Assembly: GCA_020722215.1 (NCBI GenBank)
Contig: DYLG01000002.1
Coordinates: forward strand, 1-42,599
Length of the DNA: 42,599 nucleotides
DNA from: Desulfomonile tiedjei
Lineage (GTDB): Bacteria; Desulfobacterota; Desulfomonilia; Desulfomonilales; Desulfomonilaceae
Direction of reading: 5' to 3'
Shown here: piece after piece, positions 25,401 through 33,309 of the stretch
Layout: every line of letters starts with the position of its first letter
Position numbering within the stretch: the first letter of the stretch is position 1
Notes under the pieces: model-generated
What the model was told of the DNA's origin: nothing
Database searches by the model: none
The model's input: only the letters and a program-made list of their open reading frames with translations
Made by a program: the position numbers and the translations under genes

Positions 25401-25643
25401 CATCTGGCGGAAGTCACGTTGGGCGTCAGAAAATCCGGCCAAGGTGAAGACGCGGTACGATGGTTCAGGGAAGGCCGGCTGGACCTAATCGAGAAGTACT
25501 GCAGGGATGATGTGAGCATCACGCGGGATCTGTTTCGCTTCGGCCTGGAGAACGGCCATCTGCTCTACAGGAAAAAGAACGGACGAGTCGGCCGGATCCC
25601 GGTTGACTGGGGCTTGTCCGGCCGAACATCATCGGAGGAGTGA
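22494..25643 (+). CDS. MrfA/YprA-type DEAD/DEAH helicase fused to an MrfB-like 3'-5' exonuclease domain
   Basis: This 1049-residue protein combines two functions. Residues 1-~740 are an MrfA/YprA superfamily 2 helicase. It has ATSTASGKT (75-83, Lys82), DEVH (184-187), SSSATIADP, STSALEMGIDVGGLD, QRGGRVGRSGR and the DUF1998 region ending in a metal-binding cysteine set (C708, C710, C714, C717, C723). In Bacillus the MrfA helicase and the separate MrfB exonuclease excise mitomycin-type DNA damage. Here a Gln/Pro-rich linker (~750-860) joins the helicase to an RNase H-fold exonuclease domain. That domain has VFDVET (~870), GFNHVGFDYTVL and YCRDDVSITRDLF, supplying the DEDD acidic residues. This suggests helicase and nuclease in one polypeptide. 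No strong ribosome binding site precedes the ATG. Confidence 0.87.
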   Translation: MLHRFLEILHDPRRYGWQVAHHEELPENPPLYEKIPVELHPTVADLILSSGIKDLYSHQVEAIRLCLAGRHVVLATSTASGKTLAYQAPVVDNLVRDPRSHGLFLFPVKALERDQRDALVGFAGSAGVSVEVYDGDTPETLRKKIRTKPPRVLITNPDMLHLGLLANHGTWRDFFANLGHVVLDEVHTYKGIFGSHISQVMLRLRRICDMYGSAPVFFSSSATIADPGKFVSRLIGHEVTVIDRCGAPSPTRHFIFINPELSPYTVAARLFIEALRSGLKTIVFTRARKITELITTWVMHQAPELRTRVSSYRAGFLPEERREIERLLFSGKMDGVISTSALEMGIDVGGLDLCLLVGYPGTIVNTWQRGGRVGRSGRQSAIVLIAGHDALDQYFLNHPKDFFGRSCEEAVLDPLNKEVLRRHLPCAASECPIGVDEPWTGTEQVQSVLKELEEDRVLFRDDRNGAWHSYKRKPHREVDLRGIGESFSIFHEEKKTLIGTSSGFRAFKECHEGAVYLHRTKQYLVTRMDLKRRNVIARPAQLSYYTRGLSEKETQILGAPIDAREFPGFTAREGRLRVTEQVVAYEKRRTSGQELIDVVDLDLPAISFETIGIWIEIPERVKQTVTAAGLHFMGGIHALEHAAISMFPLFALCDRDDIGGISTPWHEQVCLAAVFIYDGHPGGVGLAHHIFGRIEELLAKTRSLVQECPCEEGCPSCIHSPKCGSGNKPLDKRACLAVLEYLLEPEKLMKPRISIDDSKRRERPDRRAVPAHSPTDAVNADRKPIFPDLAAGQSSSGTGQTSQPATDQYHRAEASHGREPKDTAAKLAFEARQGKTETAEQTSQRPAGPRQRAKKRVAPKALNHMRVVVFDVETQKLAQEVGGWGNIARMGLSVAVAHVEGEGFRTFTEDRVSELIELLKSADLVVGFNHVGFDYTVLSAYSRENLRALRNLDILQEVRRVLGFRLPMDHLAEVTLGVRKSGQGEDAVRWFREGRLDLIEKYCRDDVSITRDLFRFGLENGHLLYRKKNGRVGRIPVDWGLSGRTSSEE

Positions 25644-26393
25644 TCAGAATCGGAAACCCGCCTGAAATATCGCACTGAACCCGGAAATATTCATCTCCGT
25701 TTCGGTGTTGAGAAGCATATTGTAAGTGTAGGTGGTTCCCAAGCTGTACTCTGCGGTTGCCTTTGCGAAGAAGTTGCGAAACGCCGCTTCCGTCTCCAGC
25801 CCACAAAAGCCGGCGAAGTGCCAGAACCAGTCGTCCTGGTGGCCTTCCACCACCCCCTGCTGATTTCGCCTTATCACATCGACGTGGAAGGGCACTATAC
25901 TGTTTATCACACCGAGATGCACCCCGACGCGCCCCAGTCCCCATATGGGTGTCCAGCTTCTGCCACCGGTCCGTGTCTCATACACCTCCATGTCCAGATG
26001 GTAGTCATGGCGCAGGACGGAATTGGGACCCGACTGATCCGCGGAGTAGGCATGTGACGTTGAGTACCAGGCGAAGCTCGCAAAGCACTCGTAGAAGTTC
26101 GAGCCCTGGTACCCCACCTCGATCACCGGATACCACACCTTGTCGGTGAACCTGTGCTCGAATTGCCCACTGACCTCGGTGGGTTCGATGTTCAGCTTTA
26201 CGGAATCAAGGTTCGTGAACTTAATGCCGCCGGACAAGTAGAGCGGACCACCGTAAACCGAGAACATCCCCGGCGGGATAGGAGGATAAGGTAAGCCGCT
26301 CTGTTGGGCTGCGGCGAGACTCGCCGTGAGCATGACCAGCGTGCCGAAAGCGACGATCAAGAGACTACGGTATGTGGATTTGCGAGGTTTCAT
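25644..26393 (-). CDS. Predicted outer-membrane beta-barrel protein
   Basis: This 249-residue protein has a clear signal peptide (residues 1-~29, MKPRKSTYRSL, a hydrophobic core, then LAAAQ). The mature part is rich in aromatic and alternating polar/hydrophobic residues, and the final residue pattern AGFRF ends in phenylalanine, as outer-membrane barrels do. No named family was recognised. The ATG at 26393 has AAGGA six bases before it. Its stop codon is directly adjacent to the stop of the convergent helicase gene, the two forming the palindrome tgatca (25641-25646). Function unknown. Confidence 0.65.
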   Translation of the reverse strand: MKPRKSTYRSLLIVAFGTLVMLTASLAAAQQSGLPYPPIPPGMFSVYGGPLYLSGGIKFTNLDSVKLNIEPTEVSGQFEHRFTDKVWYPVIEVGYQGSNFYECFASFAWYSTSHAYSADQSGPNSVLRHDYHLDMEVYETRTGGRSWTPIWGLGRVGVHLGVINSIVPFHVDVIRRNQQGVVEGHQDDWFWHFAGFCGLETEAAFRNFFAKATAEYSLGTTYTYNMLLNTETEMNISGFSAIFQAGFRF

Positions 26394-26643
26394 GAGCGAT
26401 CCTTGACTGATTCGTGTGAGCATTACCGGAGGACACAAAATGTCAAGTTCTGCATCAGCCTATAGTGCTGACATCTTTATAGCACATAGCTATTTTTCAG
26501 TCAAGGAATAGATTAGTATTTCCGCTAAGGTTCTTTTGCAACCTCAAGGAATGGTTGACCATCACCTCCCTCCCCGCATGGCCCCACGACCCCCTGAGCT
26601 ACGGATCGGTAGCGACTGTACTCATGAAATCAATTAGTTATCC

Positions 26644-28152
26644 CTAATTGCTGAAACCGCCGGGGGTTTGCAGGTACAGTATCCCGTACTTGGCTTTTAT
26701 CCGTTGATCGAGTTCATCGGCCCGGCGGATGTCAAGGGGAAGCCGGATGTTCCCTGCCAGATCGATCATGGCGAAGTTTGCGCCCTGTTCCTTTAGTGCC
26801 TGGATCTTCTCATAGAGGTGTCGGATGTTGAGCACGTCTTCACCGTTGATCCGCATGACCCTCTTCAGGAACGAGTCGGACTTCATCAGCCCGTATTCCG
26901 GGAATATCTCGGAAATGATGACAATCTTTTCGTAGGGACGCCGCGGAAACTCGTCAAGGTATTTGGCACGAAAGTGAACGCCGGATTTTCCGAGGTTGAG
27001 GATGCAGTTAAAGGTGAGTTCTACGAATCCGATCCCTCCGAAGATGAAGTAGTCTGCTTCTCGGAAGACCTTGGGCACCAACCTGGGGAGACCTGGCGTG
27101 GTTTCTCCTTTGATTTCAATGGCCTGCCCTTGGCGAAGAACCTTCAGGGCAAGAGGGTCTCCCACCTTTTTTCGGTTGAGGATTTCGCTGAAATTGATCT
27201 TCTGGTCTAGGGATTCGAGGAAGATGTCGCCGAAGTTGTCGATTTGGTGTCCGTCGATTTCCAGGAGGATGTCATTAGGTCTAAGACCGAACTTGTACGC
27301 CCCCCCGTCCGGGATCATGTAACCCACCAGGACTCCGCCGCTTTCCGCATCGAGGCCGTAGTATTCCTTGAGTTTCGGGAACATGTGCTGAATAATCACA
27401 CGCCACTTGGGAATCAGGTCCTGTTTGTGGAGAACGGGCAGGAGGCTCTTGACGAGATTGATGGGGATGAAGTAGTTGATGCGATCACTCTCCTGAATGA
27501 GTTGCGAGGCAACACCTACCACCTGTTCTCCCCTGAGAACCGGCCCCCCGGAATTGCCCTTGTTCTGCTGAAGCGAGGCCTGGACCATGAGCCAATATTC
27601 GCGGGAGTAAACGTATTCGTTCACCTCGATTCGGTTGATCTCTCCCTCCTCGGACTTGCTCAGCCGTTCGCCTCCCAGGGGATAGCCCCATCCGAAGACC
27701 TTATCACCGACTCTCAGGGTATCACTGTCTCCGAGTTCGAGAGGCACAACTTTTCCGTTGCGTTTCTCGTAGATAGCCCAATCCTCCGGATCCATTTGCA
27801 GAACAGCAAAGTCTGCCGTATGACAGGTCCCTATGCACCGGACGTTGTACCTGCGCTTTTCACGGCCGTTGGACACCTTGATACTCTCGGCCATGGCCAC
27901 GACATGGGCATTTGTCAGGATGAGCCCTTGCATGCCGGGGAAGTTCTGCTCGTCCTTGAAGAAAAAGCCGCTCGCGCCCACGGTGCTGAACGAGGGAGTC
28001 TTCCAGGGTCTGTGATAGTAGCAGGCTGTTTTTGTGGCAAGAACCCGCACCACCTTGGTTTCAATATCCTGACGGAGTTCCTCTGCCCAGCAAGGCCAAC
28101 TGCAGCAAGACAAGACGAAAATCAGCAACAACACAGGATTCCGGTATCTCAT
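26644..28152 (-). CDS. Exported trypsin-like (Deg/HtrA-type) serine protease with PDZ domain
   Basis: This 502-residue protein has a signal peptide (residues 1-~23, ending CWA) and a chymotrypsin-fold protease domain. The catalytic triad is His83 (LTNAHVV), Asp114 (TADFAVLQ) and Ser201 (KGNSGGPV). A PDZ domain (about 265-355, PNDILLEIDGHQI) follows. A second PDZ-like region near the C-terminus (MRINGEDVLNIRHLYEKI) is more diverged, and the arrangement resembles the plant-type Deg proteases. It should act in the periplasm in protein quality control or processing. AAGGGA lies just before the ATG. It follows the MEMO gene by 48 bases and may share its transcript. Confidence 0.87.
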   Translation of the reverse strand: MRYRNPVLLLIFVLSCCSWPCWAEELRQDIETKVVRVLATKTACYYHRPWKTPSFSTVGASGFFFKDEQNFPGMQGLILTNAHVVAMAESIKVSNGREKRRYNVRCIGTCHTADFAVLQMDPEDWAIYEKRNGKVVPLELGDSDTLRVGDKVFGWGYPLGGERLSKSEEGEINRIEVNEYVYSREYWLMVQASLQQNKGNSGGPVLRGEQVVGVASQLIQESDRINYFIPINLVKSLLPVLHKQDLIPKWRVIIQHMFPKLKEYYGLDAESGGVLVGYMIPDGGAYKFGLRPNDILLEIDGHQIDNFGDIFLESLDQKINFSEILNRKKVGDPLALKVLRQGQAIEIKGETTPGLPRLVPKVFREADYFIFGGIGFVELTFNCILNLGKSGVHFRAKYLDEFPRRPYEKIVIISEIFPEYGLMKSDSFLKRVMRINGEDVLNIRHLYEKIQALKEQGANFAMIDLAGNIRLPLDIRRADELDQRIKAKYGILYLQTPGGFSN

Positions 28153-28200
28153 TGATCCCTTCTGCTCTAGAGTTTATTTGGGAGGGGCTTTGGGCGGTTT

Positions 28201-29478
28201 CTAATAAAAGATAACCGACGTGAAGCTCACAAACGAATTCTTGTCGTCCACGCGGGCATAATCCAGGTCGAGCACGTGTCCGGCGTTGGCGTCCATGCAC
28301 CGAAGCATCGCCGTAATAGGCGAAAACCCGCAAATCCTTCCGGAATCGTTGTCTGCTGCGACTTCCTTGATGAATCCTTCCAGATCAACGCGCTCGAGGC
28401 ATGAGAGCAGTCTGCGGTCCCTTTCCAGAGCCGTGTTCACCGTATGTCTGCCTGGAATGAAACTGTCACCGTATCTCGGGCCAATGTGGTCCAGATCCGC
28501 GCTTGCAACAAAGCAGACCGAACGGGAACCCTGGCTGCAAACATCCCTCATCGCTCCGCAGAATCGCTCGAATGTTTCGTGTTGCGATTTGAAGGCTTGG
28601 CCATCGCCGAAATAGAGATGGGAAAGCGAGCACAGCACCGGCACTATGACAAAGGGGTGTCGCCCTTGAAGAACGTGCTGGAGGAACAGCACCTGGAACT
28701 CTATGACGTGCTCGCTCTTGTGCAGGATCTCCTCTTCTGCTGGATCATGGCCCAACGCTTCTCCCAGTTCCTCGATGAATCTCCGGTCCGTCTCAATCCG
28801 TCCCAGGGGGGTGACGAAATCTAGGTTGGTAGTGGCGAACAATCCTTCCACGCCCATGTGTCCGGTTCCGAAGATCACATACACGTCCGACGGCACACCA
28901 GAAGCCAGAGCGTGGTATCCGCGTGCGAAACACCTGCCTCCGGCCCGAATGTCTATGTGAGGGGCAATCAGGCCGACAGGCCGTCTTGGATCAGAGCCCG
29001 GCTGAGGAAGTCCCGGCCCCGCCGGCCCTTGAAAGTAGGATTCCAATTCCGGGACGAGAACAGCCGGATCTGCGCTGTAGCTGGTTCCCGCGTGGGCTGC
29101 ACGTCTGTACGGGCTTTGTCGATACTCCTCCACTCTTCTCTTGTACGCGGCCTTCGCAGTCTCGCCTTCGAGCAGGCATGCCTTATCGAGTCCGGCAAGC
29201 AACCCGCGGATTTCGTCGGACATCACCAGTCGCCCCATCATCCGCATAAGCATCACCTGGATGTCCAACACTGAGTGCCTGCCGTCAAGCAAGGCAAGAA
29301 CCGGAAGCATTCCTTCTTCGACGCAGACGATGCCGTCAGTCAATTGCAGCGGATCTCTCAGACCAACTGCTTCGCGACCGTTGACGATCACCGGCGTGGG
29401 TTCCACGTGTCTCAGTTTGGGTTTGTATTCGCTGTCGGACGTCATGACAAGTTGGTCCAATCCAGTCCCTCGGGGCAT
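28201..29478 (-). CDS. MEMO-family (AmmeMemoRadiSam system protein B-like) protein with N-terminal extra domain
   Basis: This 425-residue protein has a C-terminal MEMO domain (from about residue 126: AHAGTSYSADPAVL, APHIDIRAGG, FGTGHMG, SADLDHIGPRYGD). MEMO proteins resemble non-haem iron dioxygenases but their bacterial reaction is unknown. About 110 residues precede it (KLRHVEPTPV, VGLRDPLQL, LLDGRHSVLDIQVML, LDKACLLEG). They look like a small winged-helix domain of the PqqD/recognition-element kind (inference). The AMMECR1 and radical SAM genes that often accompany it are not in this window. The ATG shares its A with the TAA stop of rpoD (TAATG), indicating translational coupling. An ATG at 29445 is an alternative start without a ribosome binding site. 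Confidence 0.82.
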   Translation of the reverse strand: MPRGTGLDQLVMTSDSEYKPKLRHVEPTPVIVNGREAVGLRDPLQLTDGIVCVEEGMLPVLALLDGRHSVLDIQVMLMRMMGRLVMSDEIRGLLAGLDKACLLEGETAKAAYKRRVEEYRQSPYRRAAHAGTSYSADPAVLVPELESYFQGPAGPGLPQPGSDPRRPVGLIAPHIDIRAGGRCFARGYHALASGVPSDVYVIFGTGHMGVEGLFATTNLDFVTPLGRIETDRRFIEELGEALGHDPAEEEILHKSEHVIEFQVLFLQHVLQGRHPFVIVPVLCSLSHLYFGDGQAFKSQHETFERFCGAMRDVCSQGSRSVCFVASADLDHIGPRYGDSFIPGRHTVNTALERDRRLLSCLERVDLEGFIKEVAADNDSGRICGFSPITAMLRCMDANAGHVLDLDYARVDDKNSFVSFTSVIFY

Positions 29479-31253
29479 TATCCTTCGATGAACGGTCTCA
29501 GTCGTTTACTTCTGGAGGGATGCCTGAGTTTTTTCAGGGCCTTTGCCTCGATTTGCCGAATTCTCTCACGGGTCACGTCGAAATCCTGTCCTACCTCTTC
29601 CAGGGTGTGATCAGCCCTTTCCCCGATTCCGAATCTCATGCGAAGGACCTTCTCTTCCCTGGGCGTGAGCGTAGCAAGCACTTTTCTCGTCTGCTCCGTG
29701 AGACTCATACCGACCACTGCGTCAGAGGGAGACAGAATCTTTTTGTCCTCGATGAAGTCGCCCAGATGAGAGTCTTCTTCTTCGCCAATGGGCGTCTCCA
29801 GCGAAATGGGCTCCTTGGCGATCTTGAGAACCTTTCTGACCTTTTCCAAGGGAAACTCCATCTTTTCGGCAATCTCCTCGGGCGTGGGCTCTCGACCGTA
29901 TTCCTGAACAAGGTACCTGGATGTTCGGATCAGCTTGTTGATGGTCTCAATCATGTGCACAGGAATACGAATGGTCCGCGCCTGGTCTGCGATGGCTCTG
30001 GTGATGGCCTGCCGAATCCACCACGTGGCGTATGTGCTGAATTTGTATCCCCTCTGGTACTCGAACTTGTCCACGGCCTTCATGAGGCCTATGTTGCCTT
30101 CCTGAATCAGATCAAGGAATTGCAGCCCCCGGTTGGTGTATTTCTTCGCGATGCTCACCACGAGACGCAGATTCGCCTGGACCAGCTCGCTCTTTGCCAT
30201 ACGAGCGAGAACCTCCCCTTCTTCGCATTGCCTCAGGGCCTCTTTAAGCCTGGGGCCGGGCATGCACGCGTCCGTCTCGAGCCTCAAGATCTTGCGTTGA
30301 GCTTTGTTGATCTTTCTATCGAGATCCAAAACCTTCTGGGTAGTAAGGGGACTGTACTCCTTGATAGACTTTCGTTCTTCAATAAGGCCCTTGAGGAAGG
30401 CGACGTGTTCTCGGGCGCGTTCTATAGGCATTTTCAGTTCGTACTCGATTCCACGGAGTTCGTCCTCACCGGCCTCAAGTTTCTGAACCAGGAATTTAAG
30501 CTTGCCGGCAATGTGATCTATCATGTTGTTATTGAGGTTGATATTCTTCAAGCAGTCCACAACATTGGCATGATGGGCCGACAATTCGTCGTTCAGCTTC
30601 TGCGCGGCATCGCCGTCTCCGTTGGCTTCAAGTTCATGAATCGACTGTTGGAGGACCTGGCATTTCTTGTCGTAATCCTTCATCTGTTCAATCAGCCCCA
30701 GGACGCGCTCCACCTGCGCGCTGTCATCCCCGTCGGCCATGTCCTCGTCTTCTAGGCCTCTGATAACCTCCTTGAGCCTGATGGTTCCCTTGCGGAGTTT
30801 GTCTCCCAGGGCCAGCACTTCTTTGATGGTGACCGGGCAGCCAATGATAACCCGGAAAACCTGCTGTTCGCCTTGTTCAATTCTCTTGGCGATCTCCACT
30901 TCCCCTTCGCGGGTGAGCAGCGACACGCAGCCCATTTCGTGCAAGTACATTTTCACCGGATCGCTGCCGCGCACGAGCGCGTCCGTGTCGTTTGCCAGGT
31001 CTTCTTCCTCTTCCTCGGTTCTCTCTTCGCCCTGCTTGCGTCGCTTCTTGTCAGCAATTGGGACCCTTTTCTCGGAAGCGACGAATTCGACGCTGTACTC
31101 CGTCATGAGTTTCATGAGGATTCCGTCGATTTGATCCGGCTCTACTATGTTGGCAGGCAACGCTTCGTTGACCTCGCCATAGGTAAGATACTTCTTGTTC
31201 TTTGCCAGCCCGAAAAGATCTCGCAATTCAGTTTCAGTCTTTTCTTCGGCCAT
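29478..31253 (-). CDS. rpoD: RNA polymerase primary sigma factor (sigma-70)
   Basis: This 591-residue RpoD directs RNA polymerase to housekeeping promoters. Region 1.1 occupies the first ~80 residues, followed by an acidic stretch and region 1.2 ([20 protein letters not shown]). A long non-conserved region precedes regions 2-4, with [55 protein letters not shown], the region 4 helix-turn-helix [20 protein letters not shown] and the end RPFIEG. Everything is intact. It lies downstream of dnaG on the same strand, a conserved macromolecular-synthesis arrangement, and upstream of the coupled MEMO gene. The ATG at 31253 follows GGAGAAG at somewhat long spacing. Confidence 0.96.
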   Translation of the reverse strand: MAEEKTETELRDLFGLAKNKKYLTYGEVNEALPANIVEPDQIDGILMKLMTEYSVEFVASEKRVPIADKKRRKQGEERTEEEEEDLANDTDALVRGSDPVKMYLHEMGCVSLLTREGEVEIAKRIEQGEQQVFRVIIGCPVTIKEVLALGDKLRKGTIRLKEVIRGLEDEDMADGDDSAQVERVLGLIEQMKDYDKKCQVLQQSIHELEANGDGDAAQKLNDELSAHHANVVDCLKNINLNNNMIDHIAGKLKFLVQKLEAGEDELRGIEYELKMPIERAREHVAFLKGLIEERKSIKEYSPLTTQKVLDLDRKINKAQRKILRLETDACMPGPRLKEALRQCEEGEVLARMAKSELVQANLRLVVSIAKKYTNRGLQFLDLIQEGNIGLMKAVDKFEYQRGYKFSTYATWWIRQAITRAIADQARTIRIPVHMIETINKLIRTSRYLVQEYGREPTPEEIAEKMEFPLEKVRKVLKIAKEPISLETPIGEEEDSHLGDFIEDKKILSPSDAVVGMSLTEQTRKVLATLTPREEKVLRMRFGIGERADHTLEEVGQDFDVTRERIRQIEAKALKKLRHPSRSKRLRPFIEG

Positions 31254-31347
31254 ATAAGGACTTCTCCTTCTTAGTACTCTCCGAATCCGCGCCGGGATCC
31301 GGCGCCACCCGCTTTGTCAGGTGAGTCGGGCAGCAATGCCGGAAAGC

Positions 31348-33108
31348 TCACTTGTGCAGGCGTCTGCCGATTTCCTGGAGTTCTTGGGCCAATTTGACAA
31401 ATTCGTCTGCGCCGGGTAGGCATTTCCTCATCCGCTCCAGTATTTCGGCCTTTCGTTTATGGACATTCCTGAGTCGAATGCTTTCCAGCGAGTCCTCCAG
31501 CACCAGGTCCGCATCAACGTCCGATCTCAGATCATCCTGCTCGCGCCGGGGCTGTAGCCATCCTGCAACCACAGCGGCCAGGGTTTCATCTTCCAGCGAG
31601 TTGCAAAAGGAACGTGCATCGAATTTGTCTGCCTCATCTCTGAGGCGGACCATCCTGTGGGCCAGGTCGCGCAGCACAGGATCTTCCAGGTCTTTGACTA
31701 CACCCCTCTCGATTACACGATCCACAAAACCATCCCTCAGGAGCATTCCTTTAACCACATTCCGTTCAGCGCTAGGAAAATCGAAGTGTGTCTTGTTGGC
31801 GGACTTCTGTGAATCCTCACCGGATGGTCGTGACCTCCTTGCGGACTTCAGCGCGAGTCGCACGCGCTCCTCACGCACTTTCACCCGCGAAGATATCCTC
31901 TCGATAAGATAATCTCGCTCAGCGGAATCGGCAATCTCTCCGAGCAACGGAAAACATTCCTCGAGGGCAGAATTTCTCCCTTGAATGGTCCGCAGGTCAT
32001 GATCCTCCTCCAGGCTGTCCAGGAAGAAATCTATTATGGGAGTTGCGGAATCGAGCAGTCGGCGCAAGCCGTCCGCGCCGATTCGCCGGATACATTCGTC
32101 GGGATCCTTGTCATCGCGCAAGATCAGGCAGCGAGGTTCCATAGCCTCGGCGAGAAAAATGGGGATGGCTCTCTTGGCTGCGCGCACGCCCGCTTCGTCT
32201 CCGTCGAAGACCGTGACTACGCGGTCCGTGAAACGCTTTACCAGCCTGACCTGCTCTCTGCCCAGCGAAGTGCCCAGCGGAGCAACCGTGTTCTCCAGGC
32301 CTCCTATCCGGAGGGAGATCTGATCGAAATAGCCCTCCACAAGGATTGCCTGCCCTTCCTTGCGTATGGCCTCCCTGGCGGAATCCAGCCCGTAAAGGAG
32401 CCTCTTCTTGCTGAACACCGGTGATTCCGGAGAGTTGAGATACTTGGGATCGCCCTGACCAACGATTCTGCCGCCGAACGCCACCACCTTCCCGTTCAGT
32501 TCCGGTATAGGGATCACAATACGAGACCGGAAATAGTCGTAGTAACCGCCGCTGTCTCTGGCCCGGACGAGACCAACTGCCGCGGCGTCCCGAAGATCGG
32601 CTCCCATGACTGTAAGCCGACCCACTAGACCTTCCCATGAGTCCGGGGCAAACCCTAGCCCAAGGCGGTCAATCCATTCAGAAGGTATGCCTCTGTCGGC
32701 CAGGTATGCCTCGGCGTGAGGGTTCTCGGCCAGCTTATTCTTGAAGTACGAGTGTCCGATTTCAAGGACCTTGAAGAGCTTTTCCCGACCTTCCCGGTTA
32801 ACCGAATCACGCGCGTCAAACTCGAACGGCACTCCGAAGCGCGTGGCCAATATCCGCACGGCTTCAGTGAAGGAAACGTTCTCGATCTTCATGACGAAGT
32901 TGAATACGCTCCCGCCTGTTGCGCATCCGAAACAGTAGAAGATCTGCTTGTGCGGCGAAACATACAACGACGGGTCTTTGTCTCCGTGAAATGGACAAAT
33001 TCCCTTGTAGTCCCTACCCGCCTTCTTCAGGTCCACGTATTCGGAAACGACACGCACGATGTCGGCTGCGGCAGCGACTTCAGCGATCTTGGACTCGGGA
33101 ATTCGCAT
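31348..33108 (-). CDS. dnaG: DNA primase
   Basis: This 586-residue DnaG makes RNA primers for DNA replication. The N-terminal zinc domain has the CHC2 ligands C38, H41, C59 and C62 (CPFHGDKDPS to FYCFGCATGG). The RNA polymerase core follows, with EIGHSYFKNKL and the TOPRIM motifs AILVEGYFDQISL and TVFDGDEAG. The C-terminal helicase-binding part is present but diverged, as usual. GGAG lies seven bases before the ATG at 33108, and ALA/VAL-rich residues follow the canonical PESKIAEV start. It is followed by rpoD after 94 bases on the same strand. Length and domain order are normal. Confidence 0.95.
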   Translation of the reverse strand: MRIPESKIAEVAAAADIVRVVSEYVDLKKAGRDYKGICPFHGDKDPSLYVSPHKQIFYCFGCATGGSVFNFVMKIENVSFTEAVRILATRFGVPFEFDARDSVNREGREKLFKVLEIGHSYFKNKLAENPHAEAYLADRGIPSEWIDRLGLGFAPDSWEGLVGRLTVMGADLRDAAAVGLVRARDSGGYYDYFRSRIVIPIPELNGKVVAFGGRIVGQGDPKYLNSPESPVFSKKRLLYGLDSAREAIRKEGQAILVEGYFDQISLRIGGLENTVAPLGTSLGREQVRLVKRFTDRVVTVFDGDEAGVRAAKRAIPIFLAEAMEPRCLILRDDKDPDECIRRIGADGLRRLLDSATPIIDFFLDSLEEDHDLRTIQGRNSALEECFPLLGEIADSAERDYLIERISSRVKVREERVRLALKSARRSRPSGEDSQKSANKTHFDFPSAERNVVKGMLLRDGFVDRVIERGVVKDLEDPVLRDLAHRMVRLRDEADKFDARSFCNSLEDETLAAVVAGWLQPRREQDDLRSDVDADLVLEDSLESIRLRNVHKRKAEILERMRKCLPGADEFVKLAQELQEIGRRLHK

Positions 33109-33309
33109 GCAACCACTCCATACCTCAGGAGGCTGTAAATCTAGGAGGTCTCCGGCGAGTGACCGAAAAATCAGGGCAACAGGCAGCCGCTACGCGGCGC
33201 AATGCGCCGGCCATGTGCCGCGACGACCGCGACTTGTATCAGCAGAAAGTTGACCGGTGGAAGTGCATCCTGGATCGGGCTTGGCCCTTTACGCGCATCA
33301 AACAACACA

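Noticed and set aside
29520-30755. 411-codon plus-strand open frame
   Set aside because: It is fully antisense to rpoD, whose identity is certain; long shadow frames are expected in GC-rich coding DNA.
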